Source of the DNA: Dreissena polymorpha
Taxonomy: Eukaryota > Mollusca > Bivalvia > Myida > Dreissenidae
DNA: 64,000 bases
Reading direction: 5' to 3'
NCBI RefSeq assembly: GCF_020536995.1
Contig: NC_068366.1
Location: 18,415,281 to 18,479,280 of the forward strand
Shown: piece after piece, positions 1 through 11,400 of the stretch
Numbering within the stretch: the stretch's first letter is position 1
How the letters are laid out: each line of letters opens with the position of its first letter
Notes under the pieces: model-generated
The model's input: only the letters and a program-made list of their open reading frames with translations
Told to the model about the DNA's origin: nothing
Databases searched by the model: none
Translations under genes and position numbers: made by a program

Positions 1-225
1 TTAATGCTCAAAAAGAGTGTTTTTTTCAGTAAGGAATGAATATAAACAATATTATAATTATGTGAATAATGTAAACTGTACTGTTTCTTCTCTTTCCAAT
101 ATCATCCAGCCCTTTATATTTAGTATGGCACTCCTCTTTTTTTGAATCTTGATATTCGAGCAATGCACCTGTGATGATGAATAGCTATAAGCCGCTTTTC
201 TTGTTTATTCGGCCACCTCGGAGTT
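1..225. repeat. Left copy of a ~225 bp direct duplication
   Basis: This stretch is clearly similar to 4135-4372, in the same order and direction. Shared words include TAAACTGTACTGTTTCTTCT, CAATGCACCTGTGATGATG and ATAGCTATAA. The copies differ by many substitutions and small indels, so the duplication is not recent. No coding sequence is evident in it. It may be a dispersed repeat or a remnant of a local duplication upstream of the cadherin-like gene. Confidence 0.7.
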
Positions 226-1855
226 AGATTGACTTTAGTACTGAATAAAAACGTTTTCAACGCAAGAGAGACTTTTACTTTCACATTTGTTTTACAACAA
301 AATTAAGGCCCCCAAAATAAGCATATAAGCTATTCCTTGGTAACATATCCATTCTACGAAGGCATCCTAGCAACACTGATTCGTTATGTGGTTCCTATCA
401 ATATGTTAAGTCATCATTTTTATTGAAGCATACTATTTTTGTGTATTTATTTTGATATAAAGCATTACATAAATCTTCGTATAGACTAAAAAACACCAGC
501 ATAGTGTTTAAAAGTGAATATTTTCCAAATTATTTGCATTTACACACGTTGAGAAGACTTTTTTGCTAAGGTTTAAATAACATTTTATTTAGTTATATTC
601 GCATAACAATTTATCAGACATATGTATAAGATAACCATAAGCATTTTGCGTGAACTGACAGTTACATACAATTAGGCTCCGATATTCGCATTTCGGCAAA
701 AGTACCGTTATTCTTTGTAAAAAGCCATGAACAACACGTATACTCGTGTAAGTTGCATAACCAAAATGTGTCTAACTGCCAAATGAACAACTCCGCTAAC
801 AAAAAGTTGTGATTTCACTATGAACGCTATAATGCACAAAGGAATATTGTCATATCAGAACAGAACAGATATTTATTACGACTTGTACATAGCACATCGT
901 CAGTCTTAACTATGCTATAATAGACATTTAAAAAATGTGAAAAGTTATTGATAATACAGAATTTAGGAGTGTATATACTATAAAACATTGAGGAAAAGAA
1001 CCCTACTAGCCTAGCTATCGTTCCAATCCTATAAACTTTAGATGCGTGTAAATTACGTTGTAAAACACATTCTTGAATAAATATGTTTAAACCAAAACAT
1101 AATATATGACAGGAGTGGAAAAACACAAAATACCGGTAATCGCATTTTTACAAAGTATGTATGCGACATGGTGGCAATCAGCTATTATGATGTTAACATT
1201 TATGAAAAATGAACTAAATTGTATAATGCTATCAAATAGAAGGAATTAGCCAACATATTATTGCTTGGGTTATATAAGGCAGCAAATTGTATAATCAAAC
1301 TTGTGTGTTACATATATACATAAAGATACATTTTTAGTTCCGTAAAATAAATGTTCTCAATAGATTATTTATCATATAAACATAGCATATCATTATTAGC
1401 ATGAACTTCATTAAATTGTGTTGTTTTTTTCCTTACCAAATATCATGAGTGCCTATGCTTGAATTGTCTTTTTTTTACAGATTTATAGTATTGCACGTAA
1501 TTATCAAGGTATAGGATACAATTGTATGCCTATATACGGCTGTGGAATAAATACCAAATTCGCAGATTGTTCGTTTAATACGGCAAATATCGTCAGCTTT
1601 GCAAATACCGTAGCCTTTCTTACAACTACCTTTTTGTTATAGAACTGACGTTTTGATGTGTTGTGTTTTATTATCATCATGTGTAAATTCGCTTTTCACT
1701 TCTGCATCGGTAGAAGGGTTCTTTAACATGACAATCCTTAAGTATTGGAGCATGTATTGTTGTTATTATTTTATTGTAGGTTTTTTGAAAAATGTCCATC
1801 GATAATATATTGCTTACTTGTATTTCTTCTTGAAACAATATTTATGTATTTATCG
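226..1855. other. AT-rich non-coding stretch
   Basis: I see no exon with convincing splice sites, no RNA gene and no clear transposon here. The 99-codon frame on the minus strand near 827-1126 shows no recognisable motif. Confidence 0.5.
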
Positions 1856-1862
1856 TAATTAA

Positions 1863-2060
1863 CGCTCATTGGGTCATTGTCGACCTGAAATGGGTTAAAG
1901 TCACCCGGGGGTGACAAGAAGCCGATTCATACCACATGGCTTGTAGTCACCTCAGGGTGACATGAATCGGCTTGAAGTCACCCTAGGGTGACAAGAATCG
2001 GCTTCTAGTCACCCCCGGGTGACTTCAAGCCCCTTCAGGTCGACAATGACCCAATGAGCG
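1863..2060. mobile_element. 198 bp MITE-like element with inverted ends and four internal palindromes
   Basis: The left end (CGCTCATTGGGTCATTGTCG, continuing to 1889) is repeated inverted at 2034-2060. The heptamer TAATTAA flanks both sides (1856-1862 and 2061-2067) and is a plausible target-site duplication. Between the ends lie four near-palindromes of the form GTCACC(N)GGTGAC, separated by short GC-rich spacers that repeat GAATCGGCTT. There is no coding capacity, so it is a non-autonomous DNA element. Near-perfect ends suggest recent insertion. The superfamily is not identified. Confidence 0.8.
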
Positions 2061-2435
2061 TAATTAACCACATGATAAATGCAGACACAGCTTCCATAAC
2101 AACTACACCTTAGTCGGAAAATACTTAGTTTAAGGTTTAAGGTGTTCGTTTATTAGTGTAGCATGTGTATATTGTGTTTTACAAATGCAAATAATACACA
2201 GTGTTGTGTTTTTTTCAATGCGTTTTTAAAACAAAATGTCTTTTTTACCGTTTAAAAACAATTCAACACAGTTTGCATATTAAGAAATCTCAACGTTAAT
2301 TTATGTTTAGATTTTATGAAAATTCTGTGAATGGTTGACGTCATTTCGTCGTTGATGACGTCATTTTCAGGTGTCTTATATTTCAAAAGGGGCCTGCCCA
2401 ATGTATAATAATATGAATGGACCGTGCTCTTTGAA

Positions 2436-2640
2436 TAGGGAGTTTAATGCATGTGCGTAAAGTGTCGTCCCAGGTTAGCCTGTGCAGTCCATACAGGTTA
2501 ATCAGGATCGATACTTTCCGCTTTCATGATATTTTTCGTTTACAGAAAGACTCTTCTTAGCAAAAAATGCAGTTTAGGCTGAAAGTGTCTTCCCTGATTA
2601 GCCTGTGCGGAATGCACCCTTTTCACATAGCTCGGCACAA
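2436..2640. repeat. Dispersed repeat, 'GTCGTCCC/TTAGCCTGTGC' family, copy 1
   Basis: It contains GCATGTGCGTAAAGTGTCGT and, further on, CCCTGATTAGCCTGTGCGG, with the paired halves in partly inverted arrangement. Related copies lie at 6505-6745, 39955-40160, 44500-44815 and 49545-49765. The copies diverge by several percent and carry no coding sequence. Confidence 0.75.
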
Positions 2641-3621
2641 GTACATTAAGCAGTATGAAGTATTCACACAACTTTCATTCGCGTGCATTTATGCTGATTA
2701 ACTATGATTTTATTTATTGTGTTTTGCAGTGTAATTTGTTTCATATTAACGGAAACATATATTTCAGTCATTACTTTTGTCTTCTAAATACCAACATGTA
2801 GATCTACACATTAATTTTAAATGAATATAAAATGCATGCGTTTTAAATATTACCCAATTCATCGCTTAATAACACAATTCAAGTTTTTAAATTTGATTTT
2901 TATCACTTTGATTATTCGATCTGAAGAATAGTAATTAAAAAAAACATGCAATTGTGCGGTTCTTTACCTAATTACATTCTGTTCATTATCAAGAGCTTAA
3001 CCGCTTATTCAGCAATCATGAAATAAAATGTTTTAAATTGATAATACACAAAACGGATTCGTAATTTGCAAACAATGAATTTATCTTGGACCATGGCTTT
3101 GAGAGCTCTGTCAGAAGCACGTACACTTTTTATTATCACCAGATCAGTCATAAAGATGGCACAGAAATCGACTAAAGACAGTTGTGTAGATACCCAACGT
3201 GACAGACCCAGAGATGGACATTCGAAAAAGAGGTTACCGATCCTTTCGGCACGCAAAAGTAGAAATCTGTACTTTTTGGTTCTTGAGAAAGGCGTTTTCT
3301 TTATGAAAGTTCAAATTGCTACTAAGCATCAGGTTATTAAAAAACATTATATTAGCGTGTTTTCTGTTAGTGCAATATATACAAATCATCGTAAATATGT
3401 TGTTGTACCACATGATTAAATATTTAAAATTGTTGATTTTAATGTGTTGATTTTAATGTATCTCGCTGTCCACCTTCATCATATAAAATATAAGGATTGC
3501 AAAATATTTATTACATCGACACTTAATTTGCATGTTTAAAAAAATCGCGCTTTTTATAATTTCTAAGGAATCTTAATGTCATTCGTGTTTGCATTACTTT
3601 ATTGTTATTGGTATTTTTATG

Positions 3622-3985
3622 CTCCCCCAAAATTTATTTTGGGGGGAGCATATAGTCGCCGCTTCGTCTGTCCGTGAGTCCGTCCGTGCACAACTTTTGT
3701 CCGGGCTATTTCTCGGCAACTAATGACCGGAATTCAATGAAACTTTATGGGAAGCTTCACTACCAAGAGGAGATGTGCCTATTATCAGCGGGTTCTGGTC
3801 GAATTAATTTTCACAGAGTTATGGCCCTTTGAAATTTTCTATAAAAAAAATTCTTGTCCCCCCCAACTACTGTGCCCTCAAGACGTTTCATTTTATCTGA
3901 ATATATAGTGCAATATTGTGACAAAAAAACTTTGGGGAGCATCACCCGTCTCCAACGGTTTCTTGTATTACATATGTCAAGCTGT
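3622..3985. repeat. Dispersed repeat with 'GTCCGTCCGTGCACAACTTT' segment
   Basis: It begins with the inverted pair GCTCCCCCAAAATTTATTTTGGGGGGAGC-like hairpin (3622-3650). It continues through CGTCTGTCCGTGAGTCCGTC and TTGTCCGGGCTATTTCTCGG, wording I know from common molluscan dispersed repeats. It has no open reading frame of note. Its outer limits are approximate. Confidence 0.6.
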
Positions 3986-4134
3986 GGTGCTATCTTGTTG
4001 TGCATCGTCATTTTGGTAATGGAAAATAAATAGCAGCCAAATGGTGTCATTGATGTTTATCAAATATTTTTACCTCATACTGTCGGATCACATAATTGGT
4101 CAATGCATTGATGCGCAAATAACGTGATTTACAC

Positions 4135-4372
4135 GCAATGCTCGTAAAGAGAGTTTCGCATTAATTAATAAATATAAACAATATTATCATTTTGATGATA
4201 TTGTAAACTGTACTGTTTCTTCTTTTTCCAACATCAGTCGGCCCTTAAATGTATCGCGCTGGTGTGCTTTCCATTGAAATTCAAAACCCTCTTTTGAATA
4301 TTGATAATCGATCAATGCACCTGTGATGATGTATAGCTATAATGTGCTTTTCTTGTAAATTCGGTCATTTAA
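4135..4372. repeat. Right copy of the ~225 bp direct duplication
   Basis: Homologous to 1-225. It ends about 1 kb before the first recognised exon of the cadherin-like gene. Similarity fades after about 4372. Confidence 0.7.
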
Positions 4373-5352
4373 GCCGAAAAAAATAATTATGGTTAATAAA
4401 GGTACGTGAAAATATCCATTAAAAGTACAGTTAACACTCATGTGATGAAAACAATTATCTATTCGACTGACTTTTTAAAATAAAGATTAATAAATCAAGT
4501 TTGATAAAAAAAAATAGGTAATACATTAAACAGAATATGGGGTTGGCTAAATCTGTATTAATGAATGAAATTATAGGAAAGAACTCAAAACAATGAAGCA
4601 CGCGTGTATGTAAAGTCGTATTAACAATGTCATTTATTTATAAACAACACTTGAGCTGAATGATTCATGACCTGAACATTTGAATGACAAAGCCATTGTT
4701 CTTCATTTGCCGTAATGAACAGACTAATTTCATTTGTACCTAAGTCAAAGGTTTGAGTACCGATCAAAATCAATATAGTCTTAAGGACGGAAATATTGGG
4801 AAACACTTGAGAAGTGTCGCTTTTATATTAGTTATGAAATCTCATCAACCTTGACACTATCAAATAACATTGAACACGAATTTGAAAGAACATTCACAAA
4901 CACTTTTGTGAAAACTAGTGGTGAGGATTGCAATGGGTTGGAGTTTGCTGAATATATTTGTGTGGATTTATTTTTAAAAATTGCGAGAAACATGAAACAT
5001 GGGTGCTTTGCAAGTTAATTATCTTCTAGTTTGCCATTTATTGTTGCTCTCTGTGGACAAACTGGGTATGTTATGTGTTTGGATTTTATAATGAGAGGTC
5101 TATTTGTCTTTTTTAAGGTCCGCCTAATAGTGCTAGTAGTTATCGAATAATACAAACAAAGAATGATTCGCGTTTTCAATCTATATGTAGATACTATTTG
5201 GTACCACAAATATATTGTTTAGACATAAAGAAACGAATACAATACAGCAACCGCATAGATTATCTTACGTTTTATGAAATACAATTGTCACCTTAAAATG
5301 ATGTTTTATGAAAGCAAATGTTACAGAAAAACTGCATACTTTTGTTTTGCAG

Positions 5353-5494
5353 AAGGCTCTGCTTTCTTAAACGGGCCTAACGTGACTTCACTTGACGTGA
5401 ACTTCGATAATGAAATAACGATATGGGAAAATGTGCAGGCAGAATGTGGTGTTACATACACAAAAGAGGAGACATGTATAGACAGTGATTGTCA
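5353..5494 (+). CDS. Cadherin-like exon 1 (type a, first half)
   Basis: Acceptor TTTTGTTTTGCAG, donor GTATGT; enters with one carried base, leaves with two. It encodes VTSLDVNFDNEITIWENVQA then CGVTYT, matching the start of the type-a module (SLHENTD...W.V.A.C..TYTC in later copies). Here alone the a module is split over two exons. Confidence 0.82.
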
Positions 5495-8400
5495 GTATGT
5501 ATCTATTAATTCTTGTTTTTGAGAAATGTGTTCCATGTGAAATTTTGTTATCGCTCGTATCGATATGGTATATGCTCTAAAATGTGTAAAAAGGTTTTGC
5601 GGAACTATCATAGATTTGATATTGGACATTCTATATTTGACCTTTTATCCCATATAAAGCATTTCTGTTTGCTTTGAGATTTTTATTCAGCAACCAATCT
5701 TATACTTAAACCAGAAGCCATTATAATTAAAATATCAAGTTTCCCTTTCTTACATCTAATGTTAAGGCTAACATCTCCTGAATATGTTTATATTAATTGC
5801 AATTGTTATTAAACACATTCGAAAACATGAACTTTATCTATGCAATGATTTACTCTTAAGCATTACTTGTTTAAGGTCGAATCAAATCAAAGCAAATGGA
5901 GAGGTAATAGACCCAAATAACTGTTCTTATACGTGCATTGAAACAGTTCAGGATTTGATAAATTGCGACAGCTGCAGCATCAATAAAAAAGCATACTTAG
6001 ACATTGATGGTATGTATGCAATCGTATAATGGTAGTTAATAAATGAGTTGATACACCAACTTAATGTATAGGTTAGGCAAATGCTAATAAAGCCTGCAGA
6101 TGAAAAATAACAGTGCATGTGCGAAATCATGTTGTGTTAATGAATTAATAAACCAGCTTTAAATTTCAAAAATGCGCACGTGTTATTTAACACCAGATCA
6201 TGTAGTGATGTATAAGCTCTAAATTCATTATTTCAAAATGGCGAAATGTGTATGCTTTTAAATCAACAATCATATTGTATAAGAAATGTTGAGAACAACG
6301 ATAAAAAGAAGAGAAAAAAAAACAAATCAAATTGATTTGCGCATTTTTCTAGTTCAACAAAGTCATAGTATTAACAAACAGCACATATCTTTTTAAAAAA
6401 AGTCTTTATCTAAATAAATTTTTATTACACTAATGAAAGTAACTCATTGAATTTGCATGAACAACAAAATAAAAGTTGTGTTAGTTTTCATATTTTAGCC
6501 GGTCTCTCGTTAACCAGGCTTAATATATGTGCGTAAATTTCGTCCCAAATAAGCCTGTGTTGTCCACAATGATTAATCTGTGACGACAATTTCGGCCTGA
6601 ACAGGAGTTCGTTTCGACGAGACTTCCTTTTTACTACACATTCAATAAACACGGAAAGCGTCGTCCCTGATAAGCCTTTGCAAACGTCACTGCAAATATG
6701 GGACGACATTTTACGCACGTTGAAAAAGCCCGTTTTTCAAGAGCGTTTTTTCGTGATAGAAATATCTTTATAGGTAACAGCATTAAAAAGAGTGAATGCC
6801 TCAATCACAATTGCACCAACTCGTTGTGCAAACCACCTTGCGCAACTCCTCTAACCCTGCGTTACAAGGTGACCTGTACTGCTACAAATCCTTCTTCATT
6901 GAGTAATTTCACAAGTGACACATTATATGAAACGTTTGAGCTGAAGTTCATCGACGACGCGAAACCACTGCTGACATTTGACACCTTGGGTAGGTTGGAT
7001 AGAAACCACGCGCACACGTTCCACATGTCATAATAATGTGAGCTTTTTCAAGGATGATTGATCAGTACGTAGCAATCCTCCAATTGCTAAAACTAAGCTA
7101 CCTTAATAAGGTTCAGGTAGAATTTCGTAACATAACGAAAGCCTTCAATCTTAGCTCAAATTGACAATGTGACATGCAAAGATGAAACTTACCGTTACAC
7201 AAATGTCAACGAGATAGAAAATACGTGTCCAATTTGAAAACCAAAACCATCTTAGACTGGCACTGCTTAAATAATTCACATAATAACTATACACAGTATA
7301 ACACATATTTTTAATCTGTAATATAGTTGTAACTGTCAACAAATACCGGTATTTGATAGTTGTGTGGTCCATATCATTTCATAGCACATCTGGACATGAA
7401 ATACTGTGGACATGTCGAATTGGCAAATTTTCCTATTGTTGTTGCAAGTAGTTGTGATTTATTTTAGCCGTTCGTAGGGAAGGGAATTAAACAATTGCCT
7501 TGCTTATTTTATTTAAGTTACAAACAACATGGAGGTGTCACAATCTATCAGTAAAGGAAGCTTGATAAATAAGGTATACTGTAACACAACCGATTTTCCA
7601 GAGGAACAGGACTTTTGTTCTTTCTACATCAACGATGCTCCTGCTTGGCTTTTCGTTGAACCAGGTTGGTCGATTCGTGTCAGCACACTAGAAACAAACA
7701 AATGTAGTTGAGACGTACAAATTGTGACTTTATTAACGTTAACATCATGATGAGCACCTGAGTAAATTGTTCTGTTGTTCGCGTCTTGCATAAATGGGAT
7801 GCATTCGTATTTCAATCAATTGGCTTACTGCTAAACAGAAGTATTGTTTCAGATTCTGGCGATATCTCTGTAACTGGACCAATTTTTGATTCCGGGAAGA
7901 TAAATTGTACAATATGTGCTAAGAATCGTCGAGAGAAAATCAGCTGTAAAAAGCTGACAATCACTATATGTATGTATTTTGACTTGCAAACGAATAAAAT
8001 CTGCGATTTGAATTACTGATTTATATAGTTTCTTTTAATCAAGACTGAGTTGACAATAATTCTAATACTGTACATCGTATAATAAAAATTAATTGGAAAG
8101 TATTTTCAAATGCTTTTTAATTGAGGTTGTTGTATGTAGTACACCAAACCTGAAATGCACTATGTTATTGAATTACTTTGTAATTTCTAAAAGTGTTTGT
8201 CAAGATACCAGCTATGTGAATAACTTGCCTCACACAACCTCGCTGCACGAAAACACAGACAATCAGAAGAACGTGTGGAGAGTAGCCGCTAGATGTGATG
8301 TAACACATACTTGCGGAGCTTTCACGTGCTCCTCACTCGCAAACTGCGATTCGTGTTCGGTTGATAATGGCCTATTTGGCGCAAATGGTAAATGCTTTTG

Positions 8401-11400
8401 CAGTTTCTTTCTTTATCTTTAGTTCCTAATTGGCAATACGTGTATTGGTCGACGGTAACAACCTACGCCCGCCATTTACAGCATATTTACTACCAAAGTG
8501 TCCTGAATGTCTCAATGGCACAATGTTAGACATTAGCACTATTTATGTATTGCATATTTCACGTTACACATTAACTAGAAAAGTTCCTGCAATATCCAAT
8601 ATATATTTTCTCAAAATAATTTTAGACATTAGTACTATTTTTTTTTTGCATACTTCTCAAGTCCACTTGAACTAAAACAGATGCTACAATGTCTAGCATG
8701 CTCATAAATAATGAGGGACATTACTTCTTTTTTGTATATTTTACTGTACACTTTTGCCGAAAACGCCCCTGAAATATCCAAAAGGTCTATAGATTATGTC
8801 ATATATCAGTACGCTTTTTGTTTGTCATATTTCGTTACACGCTTTTTCTAGAAAAGTTCCAGAAAGTCCAATATATCTTTAGATTATATAAGACATTAAT
8901 TTTATTTTGTGTTGTATATTTCACGATACACTTTTGCTAGATAAATTTTCCAAATGTCTTAAATGCTCATACAAATAATGTATAACATAACTACTTATGT
9001 GTTGCATATTTTTAGTTTTAAACATCTACAAACGAGCATGTACCAAACGACTTTGCAACCCATGCTATATATCCGATTTCTGTGGAACAAAAGACACTTC
9101 AATACCCTACACAGTTTCGTGTACAGCTACTGGATATATCTCTACTGGAACTGCGACAGCATCAGCGACTTTAACTTTTACGGCTGACGTCAATCCACCG
9201 TTTGCGTTTGCTGTCGATCGTGAGTTAAACCAGCTGTTACAATATCCAAAAAGTTGTGTTTGTTTAATTGATACTGCTTATGTATAGTGTCTGTAAAAAA
9301 ATTAAAATTGAATAAAAAAGACTTGTTCACATATGTTCGCATTTTGTTAAAATGTTAATTAAACGAATGTGAATTAAGAAAATCTGAATTAATTGTTTAG
9401 GTTAATTTATTTGGATATACACTTATATAAAGAAGTGAAACTCCAGTTGTTCCAGCAGTATTGCATTCCTATTATACACACGTTCGTGGTCTTTTATTTA
9501 TGGCAAGTGGCCAACGGACAAAACATTACGGCACAATACAAAACAACATACACATATAGTAGAATAAAACTGGGATCACCGCCTTGGAACGGTCAGTCCT
9601 AAGCATTGTTACCAGTTAAACCAGTTACAAATATGTTTGGCGATTGCAAATTTCGAACACGAATCCTTTACGACAAAATCAAGTGTTCTACCATTTAGAC
9701 ATTCAGGCTTTAGAGAATCTTCAATGTGATCTTTTATAATATAAGTATTGTCCAAATTATCTATGAAAAGATTTACAAACATTGTAAAATTCATTTTTGA
9801 ATGATTTTTACTTCCTTCTGGGATTTAATGATAATGTATTGAAAACATATTATGTTTCCAAATCTGTGAACAAGTCCCTTAACACATTTCAAGCCTGGAT
9901 CCGTTGTTACCAAATGACACCTAAGCCTCATTTTGAAGAGATTTTATATACACATTCGGAGAAAATATTTACTGCTGACTTGCATTGAAACTCATTTCCC
10001 TATAATTTTGTCCCAAAACCGATTCCAATTCCTTACATCACTTTCACAATAAGTTAATACTAGAGATTAATAAGTCTGAGGTACTTTTATTAATTAACAC
10101 ATACTAAAAATGTGATCGTTCTTTTTAACACTCTTTCGTAAAAAAGTGGGCTCTAGCATAACGATAGGACAAAGTATCCGAACGGGCAGCGTCGTCAACA
10201 AGGTCTTCTCTAACCCCAAGGAGACAAGTGATGACAACGACAACGTTACATTCACCATTGAAGGGGGCAGACCGTCTTGGTTAAATGTCGATTCAGGTAT
10301 TTACTGTGTCCAGATCTATATTTCTTATTTTCTTTGGATGCATCGGTAAATAAATCACTTTATCGATCGTCAGACTAGTTCAATCGAAAGTCACGACCTT
10401 AGACGATTCCCTTAAAGGTATGCTTTAAGAACAGTTCAATTACAAAGCATCTTTTTATTTGAGCTTGGCATTGCAAACAATCAGAATATTTATAATATTT
10501 GACCCCAAGTATTGCACACAAGTATCAGATTATCCCAATAATAATCCGTAACTTCATGTGTAAGGCATTCTTTCATCATTTCAGCTTATCTTCGTAAATC
10601 ATGATATCCGAATAGATAAATAATACTTTATAAATTTAGTTGATCTTCGAAAGGCAAATCATCGGAATTGTTCAATCATAATTTATCACATTATTTGATC
10701 TTCATAAAGCACACCGTCCGAATAGATAAATCACAATAAATATCATTAGTTGTTCCTCGTAAAGAATTCCATCCGAATAGTTTGGTCAAAATTCATCTCC
10801 ATAGATGTTTCTCGTAGAGAATGCCATCGGAATAGGTCAATCCCAATGAATTGTCAAAGATTTAGTTGTTTCTTATAAATCAGGATAGAGGAATGGTTAA
10901 ATCATATACCGAGTTGATAACGGGGCATAATTTCAAAATAGTTCAGTTATATCACCACTTCTCTACTGTGACAAGCTCTAGTTTGAATGATTGCAACTAT
11001 GTAAGTTATTTGAAAACTGTAATAAAGCCTACAAAAGAAGGTCGCAAATGTGAATATTTTTTTAAACTGTTCGACCAATGCATTGAAACGTAAATCCTTT
11101 AAGTATTTAAGTACTTTATGCATCGTTGTAGTCAACGGAGATATAAAGGTTATATCAACACTGACGTCTGAAACTTCCCAGTCTTACACAGTCAACGTGT
11201 GTGCGAAAAACCGACGAAATTTGGCAACGTGCAATGACCTTGATATAACTATGTGTAAGTACATGAAGCATTTCGAAAATATGCTAAATATATGTGTTGT
11301 GTTTTCAGCCATAAAATGTTATCGTACTAATAGTTGTTTTAGCAGTAGCAAAAGGAGGAAGAGAAGAAGTAATAATAGGAGTATTAATAGAAGTAATATA

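Noticed and set aside
3005-3419. Open frames on both strands (83 and 117 codons)
   Set aside because: They overlap in opposite directions and have no recognisable domain and no splice context linking them to the cadherin-like gene.
4933-4980. Short hydrophobic frame MGWSLLNIFVWIYF as a possible signal peptide exon
   Set aside because: It ends in a stop after 14 codons and has no good donor that leaves the one base exon 1 needs. Not strong enough to call the start.
9393-9602. Open frame with VANGQNITAQYK as an extra cadherin exon
   Set aside because: It does not match types a-d, sits between b and c where no exon is expected, and lacks a convincing acceptor/donor pair.
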